Shown: positions 1 through 5,865, counted from the first letter of the stretch. The stretch is DNA of 11,260 nt from an uncultured Clostridium sp. (GCA_958449715.1 CAUDIU010000052.1:1-11260); one strand, 5' to 3'. The notes: generated by a model not told the origin, from the sequence alone. A program made the numbers and translations.

Positions 1-1
1 T

Positions 2-367
2 GATGGAAATAACGATTTAAAAATTTATATTGAAGCTCCAAATATTGCAAAGGCTGATGTAATTTTTGATACCCCAAATTCTGCTCCAATTACAGTGAGT
101 GATTCTACAGGTGAGGAAAGAGCTGTTTGGAGTGTAATATCAATTGCGATATTACTATTTGTAATGCGTTCTGCTAAAAATATTTGTACAGAACCTCCTA
201 AAAAAGATATTAATGAAATTATTAAAGAACGCGAAAAAGAACTTTATAGAAACTTCCAAAAGGAAGTAGCATCAATGCCAAGTATTGGTTATAAGTTAAA
301 AGCATATAACAAGCATGTTATTAAGGGTGAAACATTAAGATCATATTCAACTTATACAAAGGTCTAA
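2..367 (+). CDS. C-terminal part of an unknown membrane protein (5' end outside window)
   Basis: The reading frame is open from base 2 to the TAA at 365-367 (121 codons), so this is the 3' end of a gene that starts before the window. A GTG at 95 has no ribosome binding site and lies in the middle of the open frame, so I do not take it as the start. The visible part has a soluble, beta-looking stretch (about residues 1-38, with DLKIYIEAPN), one hydrophobic helix (about 41-55, AVWSVISIAILLFVMRSA), then a charged tail of about 65 residues rich in Lys and Glu. By the positive-inside rule the Lys-rich tail is probably cytoplasmic and the part before the helix outside, so this could be a surface or periplasmic protein anchored near its C-terminus. 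I do not recognise the family. The gene ends at a shared terminator. Confidence 0.7.
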   Translation, partial: DGNNDLKIYIEAPNIAKADVIFDTPNSAPITVSDSTGEERAVWSVISIAILLFVMRSAKNICTEPPKKDINEIIKEREKELYRNFQKEVASMPSIGYKLKAYNKHVIKGETLRSYSTYTKV

Positions 368-397
368 AAAAAATCCGCTTATAAAGCGGATTTTTTT
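366..397. terminator. Bidirectional rho-independent terminator between the membrane protein gene and wecB
   Basis: A 9-bp perfect stem, AATCCGCTT (372-380) with AAGCGGATT (384-392), has a 3-nt loop. An A run precedes it and a T run follows it, so it works as an intrinsic terminator on both strands. It starts at the stop codon of the + gene and ends 5 bp before the stop codon of wecB on the - strand. Confidence 0.88.
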
Positions 398-401
398 ATT
401 A

Positions 402-1511
402 TTAAAATTTACTAATAATTTCTTCAATTTTCTTAGCAGATGTTCCATCACCATATGGATTTTGAGCTTTTAATCTGGTTTCTTGTCTTGATTTAGATAA
501 AACATCTTCACTATGTGAAATAATTTTATCGTAATCAGCACCAACTAAAACTGAAACACCTGCATCTATGCCCTCTTGACGTTCTGTTTCATAGCGCATA
601 ACAAGTGTTGGACATCCAAAAGAAGGAGCTTCTTCCTGTATACCACCAGAATCTGTCAATATTAATTTGGCATTTTTCATTAAATAGACCAAGTATGGAT
701 AATCTAATGGTTTTAAGAGTTTAACATTTTTATATTTTCGTAATCTTGAATGAATTTTATCTTTAACATTTGGATTTGGATGTACAGGAATAACAAAAGT
801 ATGATCTTTGTATTTTTCTGTCAAATACTCAATAGCATCTAGAATTCTATCGATTCTTTCCCCGTGATTTTCACGTCTATGCGCTGTTATTAGTACAAGT
901 TTGTCATCAACTTTTATATTTTCATTTTCAAAATACAATCTCGCACTATCTAAAGTTCTATCAGAAAGACAGAATAAAGCATCAATTACAGTGTTACCAA
1001 CTACAAATATTTTGTCATCTGAAATATTTTCTTTTAATAGAGCTTGTCTATTTTTTTCTGTTGGTGCAAAATTAAGTGCTGCAACTCTTGATGTCATTTG
1101 GCGCATAACTTCTTCTGGAAATGGTTCATAGATATCATAAGATCTAAGACCTGCTTCAACATGATATACTGGTATTTTTCTGTAAAAACTAGCCAAAGCT
1201 CCACATAATACAGTCATTGTATCGCCTTGTACAATTGTCGCATCAATATTATGCTCCTCAAATACTTTATCAAGAGCATTCAAAATTCTTGTTTGAACTC
1301 CAGATAATGTTTGATTAGGCTTCATACAATCCAAATTTAAATCAGCTTGAAGTCCAAAATATGCAAGAGTTTGATTAGATAATTCTTTTTGCTGCTCAGT
1401 ATTACAAACTATAACATTGTATTTTTCAGGGTATTTCTTTAATTCCAAAATTATTGGAGCTAATTTTATAACCTCTGGTCTAGTACCAAAAACAAATAAT
1501 ATATTTTTCAT
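402..1511 (-). CDS. wecB: UDP-N-acetylglucosamine 2-epimerase (non-hydrolysing)
   Basis: This 369-residue protein has the usual length and motifs of the non-hydrolysing UDP-GlcNAc 2-epimerase family, which interconverts UDP-GlcNAc and UDP-ManNAc in the cytoplasm for cell-surface polysaccharide or teichoic/enterobacterial-antigen-type glycans. Visible motifs are FGTRPEVIK (residues 8-16), VQGDTMT (94-100, with Asp97), HVEAGLRS (117-124, with Glu119), EPFPEE (129-134), TAHRREN (209-215, with His211 and Arg213) and the UDP-binding TDSGGIQEEAP (286-296). All residues I know as catalytic in the family appear present, so it should be active. No glycan genes flank it here; it is a single-gene unit ending at the 366-397 terminator. 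There is no Shine-Dalgarno sequence before the ATG, and the probable -10 lies only 12 nt upstream, so the leader may be extremely short. Confidence 0.96.
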   Translation of the reverse strand: MKNILFVFGTRPEVIKLAPIILELKKYPEKYNVIVCNTEQQKELSNQTLAYFGLQADLNLDCMKPNQTLSGVQTRILNALDKVFEEHNIDATIVQGDTMTVLCGALASFYRKIPVYHVEAGLRSYDIYEPFPEEVMRQMTSRVAALNFAPTEKNRQALLKENISDDKIFVVGNTVIDALFCLSDRTLDSARLYFENENIKVDDKLVLITAHRRENHGERIDRILDAIEYLTEKYKDHTFVIPVHPNPNVKDKIHSRLRKYKNVKLLKPLDYPYLVYLMKNAKLILTDSGGIQEEAPSFGCPTLVMRYETERQEGIDAGVSVLVGADYDKIISHSEDVLSKSRQETRLKAQNPYGDGTSAKKIEEIISKF

Positions 1512-1523
1512 AATTATAATTTT

Positions 1524-1529
1524 AGTATA
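1524..1529 (-). promoter_or_regulatory. Possible wecB -10 element
   Basis: On the minus strand TATACT lies 12 nt upstream of the wecB ATG. The best -35 candidate is TTACAT with a long 19-nt spacer, so the match is weak. If used, transcription would start about 5-6 nt before the ATG. Confidence 0.35.
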
Positions 1530-1600
1530 AAAATATTCTTATGCAATTATGTAACAATATTTATTGCCGAATAGGGGAATTAATAATTTACATCAAGATT

Positions 1601-1620
1601 TATAATTAAAACAAAGGAGA
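1601..1620 (+). promoter_or_regulatory. Possible -10 box and ribosome binding site of the glutaredoxin operon
   Basis: AGGAGA at 1615-1620 is a strong Shine-Dalgarno sequence 7 nt before the ATG at 1628. TATAAT at 1601-1606 would give a start near 1613, directly before the Shine-Dalgarno, but I find no good -35 at the right distance. The ribosome binding site is convincing; the promoter is tentative. Confidence 0.4.
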
Positions 1621-1627
1621 AAAATAG

Positions 1628-1858
1628 ATGTTAGACCTGTATATACTTGAAACTTGTCCATTTTGCAGAAAAGTAATGGATACTTTTGATGAAACTAATA
1701 TTGAATATAATAAAAAAAATATTCTTGAAAAAGAAAATTTAGATGAATTAGTTAAACTTGGTGGCAAACAGCAAGTGCCGTTTCTAGTTGATAATGACAA
1801 CAATAAATTTATGTATGAGTCAGATGATATTATTAAATATGTAAAAAATAAGGGATAA
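1628..1858 (+). CDS. Glutaredoxin (small dithiol type)
   Basis: This 76-residue protein is a minimal thioredoxin-fold glutaredoxin: beta strand LDLYILE, then the dithiol active site CPFC (Cys10, Cys13), the cis-proline motif QQVPFLV (Pro51) and the glutathione-contacting region MYESDDIIKYV (about 62-72). These are the expected elements of a cytoplasmic glutaredoxin that reduces disulfides or glutathione mixed disulfides; with both cysteines present it is a dithiol type. The ATG has a strong AGGAGA ribosome binding site. Its stop is followed after 1 nt by the ATG of the Hcp-like gene, so the two are almost certainly co-transcribed and translationally coupled. The redox partner could be that neighbour, but this is inference from position. 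A glutaredoxin-like electron donor using another thiol than glutathione is also possible. Confidence 0.93.
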   Translation: MLDLYILETCPFCRKVMDTFDETNIEYNKKNILEKENLDELVKLGGKQQVPFLVDNDNNKFMYESDDIIKYVKNKG

Positions 1859-1859
1859 T

Positions 1860-3443
1860 ATGTTTTATAATTCTTTTAAAAGTAATGCATATAATAATTG
1901 TACAGCAAAAGGAGCTTGTTCTGTATCACCAAATATATCTTCAATGCAAGAAGTTATGTTTATTATACTTCGACAAATAGCTTACTACTTGCTTAAATTA
2001 ATTGAATTTGATATTTATAAAAATGATATAATTAAAGATATTATTTTTGAAATTTCAGTAATTGATGGCGCTAAAGACTTATCAGAGGCACAAATATTAA
2101 ATTCTTTTTCAAAACAATATTTAAATTTAGTAAATTGCAGAAAAGAATATTTAAATGTTTGCAAAGAAAAAAAGAGTAATTGTGATGATTTAAAAAATCT
2201 TATAAAATTGTCGCCTAAAACAAGTCTAGCAGCTATTTTAAAAAAAGGCGATAAAGAATTTATTCACAAATATAAAAAATTGAATTTTAATCAAAAATAT
2301 TATGCAGAAATTCTATTAGCCCTTGTAAAAAGTGTATCAATTAATTTAAGTAATTTATACGAACACAATTCAGATTTTTACAATATTGCTAAAGAAGTAT
2401 TAATTGCTCTAAATTTATTTAATTCAAATAGAATTTCTACAGAAAAATTTAAAGAACAAATGCACGAACTAGCAAAATGTGATGTAAAATTGCTTGATTT
2501 AATTAGTGTCGCACAAGTAAATTGTTTTGGAGAATTAATAGAATCAAAAGTTTCATTCTCAACAAGGCCAAATAAAGCAATATTAGTATCTGGCTCTAAT
2601 TTAGAGGATTTAAGATTAGTGTTAGAAAATGTTCAAAATGAAAAAATAGATGTCTACACTAATGGAAACTTATTAATAGCACACGCTTTCCCTTATTTTA
2701 ACAATTCTAAAAATCTAATTGGTCACTATGGAAATGGTTCCTTTAATACAATTTTAGATTTTGCAACTTTTCCTGGCGCTATTTTATTAACCAAAAATGA
2801 AGCACAAAACATTGAATATCTATATAGAGGAAGGCTTTTTACAACTGATGATGTCGCTCCAAAAGGTGTTGTTAAGATTGAAAACAATAATCTAACGCCC
2901 TTAATTGAATCAGCAAAACAAGCTAAGGGATTTGCAAAAGGTCAACAAAGAAATCCCGCAATTGTTGGTTATAGTGACAAATCTTTTGAAAAAGAAATCA
3001 ATAAAATTGTAAGTTTAAATCCAGAAAAAATATTTATAATTGGGCATACAGAATTAACTATTGAAGTTAAAGATTACTTTAAAAAGTTTTTTTCATTGAT
3101 GCCACAAAATACATATGCAATTTCTTTTTCATATGACCCAAAATTAGATAATGTGTTAGCAATAAATCTCGTAAATAACTATGCTTTAATTTATAGAACA
3201 TTAAATAAGATATTTGAGAAGTTACCTATTGATTCTGATAAATTAGCGTTTTTCCTTACGAAATGTGACGTTAATTCATTGTCAAATATAATTAATTTAA
3301 AAAATAGGGGTGCAAAAAATATCTTTTTATCTGATTGCCCGCCATTAGTAATAAACCCGGCAATTTTACACGCTTTTACAAAATTATTTGAAATTAATAA
3401 AATAACAAATCCAAAAGATGATTTAGGATTATTAGGTTATTAA
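1860..3443 (+). CDS. Hybrid cluster protein (Hcp/prismane) homologue lacking the hybrid-cluster ligands
   Basis: The 527-residue protein aligns end to end with Hcp (hydroxylamine reductase / NO reductase, Hcp-CODH superfamily, usually about 530-555 residues). Landmarks are NCTAKGAC near the N-terminus, KAILVSGSNLEDL (239-251), IDVYTNGN (263-270), LIGHYGNGSF (287-296), FPGAILLTKNE (304-314) and the tail GAKNIFL...INP. However, by comparison with Desulfovibrio Hcp as I remember it, the cluster ligands are replaced: His244 by Asn268, Glu268 by Asp300, Cys312 by Glu314, the persulfide Cys406 by Thr397, Cys434 by Tyr425, Cys459 by Val438, Glu494 by Asp470. Of the four N-terminal Fe-S cysteines the first two are Tyr3 and Phe6; only Cys14 and Cys20 remain. 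The frame is intact, in an operon with glutaredoxin and with a terminator behind, so it is probably a maintained protein rather than debris. A canonical hydroxylamine or NO reductase activity is unlikely; the function is unknown. Confidence 0.85.
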   Translation: MFYNSFKSNAYNNCTAKGACSVSPNISSMQEVMFIILRQIAYYLLKLIEFDIYKNDIIKDIIFEISVIDGAKDLSEAQILNSFSKQYLNLVNCRKEYLNVCKEKKSNCDDLKNLIKLSPKTSLAAILKKGDKEFIHKYKKLNFNQKYYAEILLALVKSVSINLSNLYEHNSDFYNIAKEVLIALNLFNSNRISTEKFKEQMHELAKCDVKLLDLISVAQVNCFGELIESKVSFSTRPNKAILVSGSNLEDLRLVLENVQNEKIDVYTNGNLLIAHAFPYFNNSKNLIGHYGNGSFNTILDFATFPGAILLTKNEAQNIEYLYRGRLFTTDDVAPKGVVKIENNNLTPLIESAKQAKGFAKGQQRNPAIVGYSDKSFEKEINKIVSLNPEKIFIIGHTELTIEVKDYFKKFFSLMPQNTYAISFSYDPKLDNVLAINLVNNYALIYRTLNKIFEKLPIDSDKLAFFLTKCDVNSLSNIINLKNRGAKNIFLSDCPPLVINPAILHAFTKLFEINKITNPKDDLGLLGY

Positions 3444-3445
3444 AC

Positions 3446-3483
3446 AAAAACAGAGACTTCAATTCTGAAGTCTCTGTTTTTTT
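3446..3483. terminator. Bidirectional rho-independent terminator between the Hcp-like gene and rpsG
   Basis: A perfect 11-bp stem, CAGAGACTTCA (3451-3461) with TGAAGTCTCTG (3466-3476), has a 4-nt loop. It is flanked by A5 and T7 runs, so it can stop transcription from both the grx/Hcp-like operon and the rpsL-rpsG operon. Confidence 0.93.
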
Positions 3484-3500
3484 GAATATTAAATTTAATA

Positions 3501-3971
3501 TTAATATCTGTAATGAGCAAAAGCTTTGTTAGCTTCAGCCATTTTGTGAGTATCTTCACGTTTTTTGCAAGCTGCACCTGAACCGTTTGAAGCATCAATT
3601 AACTCGTTAGTTAATTTATCGATGAATGATTTTCCACCACGTTTTTTAGCTGCTTCAATTAGCCAAGATGATGCAAGTGCAAATCCTCTATCAGCTTTTA
3701 CTTCGATAGGTACTTGGTAAGTAGAACCACCGATACGTCTAGCTTTTACTTCTAACAATGGAGTTGCATTTGTCATTGCTTTTTGGAAGATTTCAAGAGC
3801 TTTTTCGCCAGTTCTTTCTTCTATTTTTACTAATGTAGCATAGAAGATTTTTTCAGCTAGAGACTTTTTACCACGTCTCATAATTCTGTTGATAAATTTA
3901 GAAATATCAACACTGTTATATACTGGATCTGCTAAAGGTATTCTTTTAGCTGGTTTAGAACGTCTAGACAT
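3501..3971 (-). CDS. rpsG: 30S ribosomal protein S7
   Basis: At 156 residues this is the standard bacterial length of S7, a primary 16S rRNA binding protein that nucleates assembly of the 30S head. Characteristic stretches are DPVYNSVDISKFINRIMRRGKKS near the N-terminus, the GEKALEIFQKAMTNATPLLEVKARRIGGSTYQVP region and the basic C-terminus ending AFAHYRY. Its ATG overlaps the rpsL stop in a TAATG junction (one shared base), and its Shine-Dalgarno AAAGGAGG (3981-3988) lies inside the last codons of rpsL, so translation is coupled. Unlike the usual str operon, the gene is followed at once by a terminator; fusA and tuf are not downstream. Confidence 0.98.
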   Translation of the reverse strand: MSRRSKPAKRIPLADPVYNSVDISKFINRIMRRGKKSLAEKIFYATLVKIEERTGEKALEIFQKAMTNATPLLEVKARRIGGSTYQVPIEVKADRGFALASSWLIEAAKKRGGKSFIDKLTNELIDASNGSGAACKKREDTHKMAEANKAFAHYRY

Positions 3972-4357
3972 TATTTCTTACCTCCTTTAGCATTTTTCTT
4001 AGCACCGTATTTAGATCTGCTTTGAGCTCTGTTTGCAACACCTGCAGTATCTAAAGTACCTCTAACGATGTGGTATCTTACACCAGGAAGGTCTTTAACC
4101 CTTCCACCTCTGATTAGAACAACACTGTGTTCTTGTAGGTTGTGACCAATACCTGGGATATATGAAGTAACTTCAAATCCGTTAGTTAATCTAACCCTTG
4201 CAACTTTTCTTAAAGCTGAGTTTGGTTTTTTAGGGGTTGTTGTATAAACCCTTGTGCATACTCCACGTCTTTGAGGACAATCCATCAATGCTGGAGATTT
4301 TGTTTTGTCAATTAGCTTTTTGCGTTCTCTACGAACAAGCTGGTTAATTGTAGGCAT
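3971..4357 (-). CDS. rpsL: 30S ribosomal protein S12
   Basis: This 128-residue protein is S12, which lines the decoding centre of the 30S subunit. It matches the family almost throughout: CPQRRGVCTRVYTTTPKKPN (28-47), RLTNGFEVTSYIPGIGHNLQEHS, VLIRGGRVKDLPGVRYHIVRG (80-100). The two lysines whose mutation gives streptomycin resistance are wild type (Lys43 and Lys88, counting Met), and Asp89, the methylthiolation site in bacteria with RimO, is present. The start has the strong ribosome binding site AAAGGAG (4364-4370). It is the first gene of a two-gene operon with rpsG, transcribed from a good promoter at 4524-4552 through a roughly 160-nt structured leader. Confidence 0.99.
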   Translation of the reverse strand: MPTINQLVRRERKKLIDKTKSPALMDCPQRRGVCTRVYTTTPKKPNSALRKVARVRLTNGFEVTSYIPGIGHNLQEHSVVLIRGGRVKDLPGVRYHIVRGTLDTAGVANRAQSRSKYGAKKNAKGGKK

Positions 4358-4370
4358 TTTTTTCTCCTTT

Positions 4371-4517
4371 TTTTAGTAACTACATCGGCAAAATCATATC
4401 CTAAAACCCTTACGCATTCCGGTTATGACTGGACTATTGGAATATTAATTATTCCCTTACGCCCTATTTTTGCCTCACTCTGCGAAAATTCAGCACGAAA
4501 ATTTCGGCTACGAGTGT
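4371..4517 (-). promoter_or_regulatory. Structured 5' leader of the rpsL-rpsG mRNA
   Basis: Between the predicted transcription start (about 4517) and the rpsL ribosome binding site lies roughly 150 nt that is richer in G and C than its surroundings and contains no gene. On the minus strand it contains two copies of the nonamer GCGTAAGGG (4454-4462 and 4407-4415). A perfect 7-bp long-range pairing, GGCAAAA (4468-4474) with TTTTGCC (4387-4393), encloses both copies. A hairpin GGAATA/TATTCC (4450-4455 with 4439-4444) has its second arm able to pair instead with GGAAT next to the second nonamer (4416-4420). A 5' domain is closed by CACTC/GAGTG. This looks like a cis-regulatory RNA, perhaps for ribosomal-protein feedback; the class is not one I recognise. 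Confidence 0.6.
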
Positions 4518-4523
4518 AATTCT

Positions 4524-4552
4524 ATTAAACAACAGCCATAATTTATTGTCAA
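4524..4552 (-). promoter_or_regulatory. Promoter of the rpsL-rpsG operon
   Basis: On the minus strand a perfect TTGACA -35 (4547-4552) is followed by a 17-nt spacer and TTTAAT (4524-4529), predicting a start near 4517. It is the best -35 match seen in the window, as expected for a ribosomal-protein operon. Confidence 0.75.
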
Positions 4553-4558
4553 TAAATA

Positions 4559-4587
4559 TTGCAAACATGTTAATAATGCTATATAAT
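4559..4587 (+). promoter_or_regulatory. Promoter of the membrane-anchored protein gene, placing the start at its ATG
   Basis: TTGCAA (4559-4564), a 17-nt spacer and a perfect TATAAT (4582-4587) form a good sigma-70-type promoter. The predicted first transcribed base is 4594, which is the A of the ATG. It lies back to back with the rpsL promoter, the two -35 boxes being only 6 bp apart. Confidence 0.65.
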
Positions 4588-4593
4588 TATCTT

Positions 4594-5268
4594 ATGAAAA
4601 AAGAAATTAAAGATAAATTAATAGAGGTTATAAGTTTTTTGGTTTGTGTAGCTATCCTTTTAGCTATTGCCTATTATACAGGTTTTATAAACGGATTTAC
4701 TGTTAATGATTTTCAAAATGCATACAATAAAGCTGTTTATAATATTGCAAATTCTGCATCAAAGAATGGTAACAAAACAGATTTATTTGATACAAATAAT
4801 GCAGGCAATAAAAATATTTCAACATACAAAAATTATCAACCAATGAGAATTCCTGAATCAGTGCTAAGAGCAGTTGAAAAATCTAGAACTTGGGAAAATG
4901 TTTTTTATTCAAACAAAAAAGTTGTCTTTTATATTTATAATAAATCTCAGGAAGATTTTCACAATTCTGTAAGCAATTATTTATCTACAGGGTCAAAATC
5001 ACATAATTACAAGCTTGTTGCATACACAGAAAGTTCTTTTGAAAGTATGCATTTAGGAGATATTGGCCCATCAAAAATTTGTAATAGCTTAGAAGAATGT
5101 AATGCTGTTCGACAAAAAGCTGCAGATTATTCCACATTGTCTGAGTTTATGAAACAATGTGGAAAATATATGTGTATTATAAATCCTAGAGAAAAACAAT
5201 ACATTAAGCTTAAATCAAAAAATTCCGGTCAAGCTGTTAAAATGATTTTTGACTTAATAAATTGGTAG
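4594..5268 (+). CDS. Membrane-anchored protein of unknown function, possible thioredoxin-like fold
   Basis: From the ATG at 4594 this encodes 224 residues: a short Lys/Glu-rich cytoplasmic N-terminus, one transmembrane helix (about 12-30, VISFLVCVAILLAIAYYTG) and a large outer domain. The frame is open further up, to a TTG at 4546, but that would run across the promoter and adds nothing recognisable; no Shine-Dalgarno is present for any start. After an Asn-rich linker the outer domain has a strand-helix-strand pattern (KKVVFYIYN, then an amphipathic helix, then YKLVAYTESS) and a late MCIINP...YIKLKS strand pair and terminal helix, which resembles a thioredoxin-like fold without CxxC. Four cysteines (163, 169, 189, 194) lie outside the membrane and could form two disulfides. 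No family recognised; the fold idea is inference. It ends 2 bp before the leuD-like stop. Confidence 0.8.
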   Translation: MKKEIKDKLIEVISFLVCVAILLAIAYYTGFINGFTVNDFQNAYNKAVYNIANSASKNGNKTDLFDTNNAGNKNISTYKNYQPMRIPESVLRAVEKSRTWENVFYSNKKVVFYIYNKSQEDFHNSVSNYLSTGSKSHNYKLVAYTESSFESMHLGDIGPSKICNSLEECNAVRQKAADYSTLSEFMKQCGKYMCIINPREKQYIKLKSKNSGQAVKMIFDLINW

Positions 5269-5270
5269 AA

Positions 5271-5768
5271 TTATTCTGTTAGGTTAAAATCTCCATTTTT
5301 CTTAATATGTTCAACAAGTCCACCATCATTTAATAATTTAATCATAACAGGTGGTAATGGTTCTATTGGAATAATTGCACCATTTGTTAAATCTGTCAAA
5401 ACACCCTTTTCTATATCTAAATCTAATTCGTCTCCTGCATCAATAGCATCTGTATCAGCTTCAATTGCAAGTAGACCAATATTAATAGCATTTCTATAAA
5501 AAATTCTTGCAAATGATTTTGCAATTACAGCACCTACCCCTGCAATTTTAATAATCTGCGGAGCGTGCTCTCTTGAAGAACCTAAGCCAAAATTAGAACC
5601 CCCAACGACAAAGTCTCCCTTATTCATTGAACTTGCAAAATTAGGATCAGCATCTTCAAGCACGTGTTTTGCGAATTCCGGTAAATTTGAACGTAAATGG
5701 AATAATCTACCTGGTGCTATATGATCAGTTGATATGTTATCCCCAAATTTGAATGCTTTTCCTCTCAT
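5271..5768 (-). CDS. leuD: 3-isopropylmalate dehydratase-type small subunit (LeuD/HacB family)
   Basis: This 165-residue protein is a swivel-domain small subunit of the aconitase superfamily, of the short LeuD/HacB type (about 160-170 residues). Motifs are GDNISTDHIAPGR (9-21), GGSNFGLGSSREHAP (56-70) and SFARIFYRNAINIGLL (85-100). It would pair with a LeuC-type large subunit that carries the 4Fe-4S cluster and isomerise 2- to 3-isopropylmalate in leucine synthesis, in the cytoplasm. The large subunit is not in this window. Two details deserve care: the usual NFGCGSSREHA has Leu62 in place of Cys, and the loop after PGR (LFHLRSN, 22-28), where substrate choice is set in this family, does not match the forms I know. 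A homoaconitase, aconitase-like or dimethylmalate dehydratase subunit cannot be excluded. The ribosome binding site is AAGGAGA just upstream. Confidence 0.85.
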   Translation of the reverse strand: MRGKAFKFGDNISTDHIAPGRLFHLRSNLPEFAKHVLEDADPNFASSMNKGDFVVGGSNFGLGSSREHAPQIIKIAGVGAVIAKSFARIFYRNAINIGLLAIEADTDAIDAGDELDLDIEKGVLTDLTNGAIIPIEPLPPVMIKLLNDGGLVEHIKKNGDFNLTE

Positions 5769-5802
5769 AATATTCTCCTTATAGTAATTATAAAAATTTA
5801 TC

Positions 5803-5831
5803 AGTATCCTTTGTTCTTGATTATACTACAA
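5803..5831 (-). promoter_or_regulatory. Possible promoter of the leuD-like gene
   Basis: On the minus strand TTGTAG (5826-5831), 17 nt and GATACT (5803-5808) predict a start near 5796 and a short leader containing the AAGGAGA ribosome binding site. It overlaps the divergent promoter at 5817-5845. Confidence 0.4.
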
Positions 5832-5858
5832 AATAGTGATATAATACAAAAAGTGAGG
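5817..5858 (+). promoter_or_regulatory. Promoter and ribosome binding site of the histidine-phosphatase-like gene
   Basis: TTGATT (5817-5822), 17 nt and a perfect TATAAT (5840-5845) predict a start near 5852. GTGAGG (5853-5858) serves as ribosome binding site 7 nt before the ATG, giving a leader of only about 14 nt. Confidence 0.65.
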
Positions 5859-5865
5859 TAAAATT

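Noticed and set aside
901..1131. 76-codon + strand open frame
   Set aside because: It is fully antisense to wecB, has no ribosome binding site and its product resembles no protein.
1606..1803. 65-codon - strand open frame
   Set aside because: It is antisense to the glutaredoxin gene, which has clear motifs and a strong ribosome binding site.
1860..3443. Pseudogene call for the Hcp-like gene
   Set aside because: There is no frameshift or internal stop, the length is close to the family norm, and the operon, spacing and terminator are intact, so it is kept as a CDS.
4381..4520. A tRNA or other classical RNA gene in the GC-richer stretch
   Set aside because: No T-arm GTTCRA motif, no cloverleaf and no features of tmRNA, SRP RNA or RNase P RNA; it is better explained as the rpsL mRNA leader.
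4546..4593. Upstream TTG/ATG starts for the membrane-anchored protein
   Set aside because: They would lie across the predicted promoter and the rpsL -35 box and have no ribosome binding site; the ATG at 4594 directly precedes a normal positively charged N-terminus and membrane helix.
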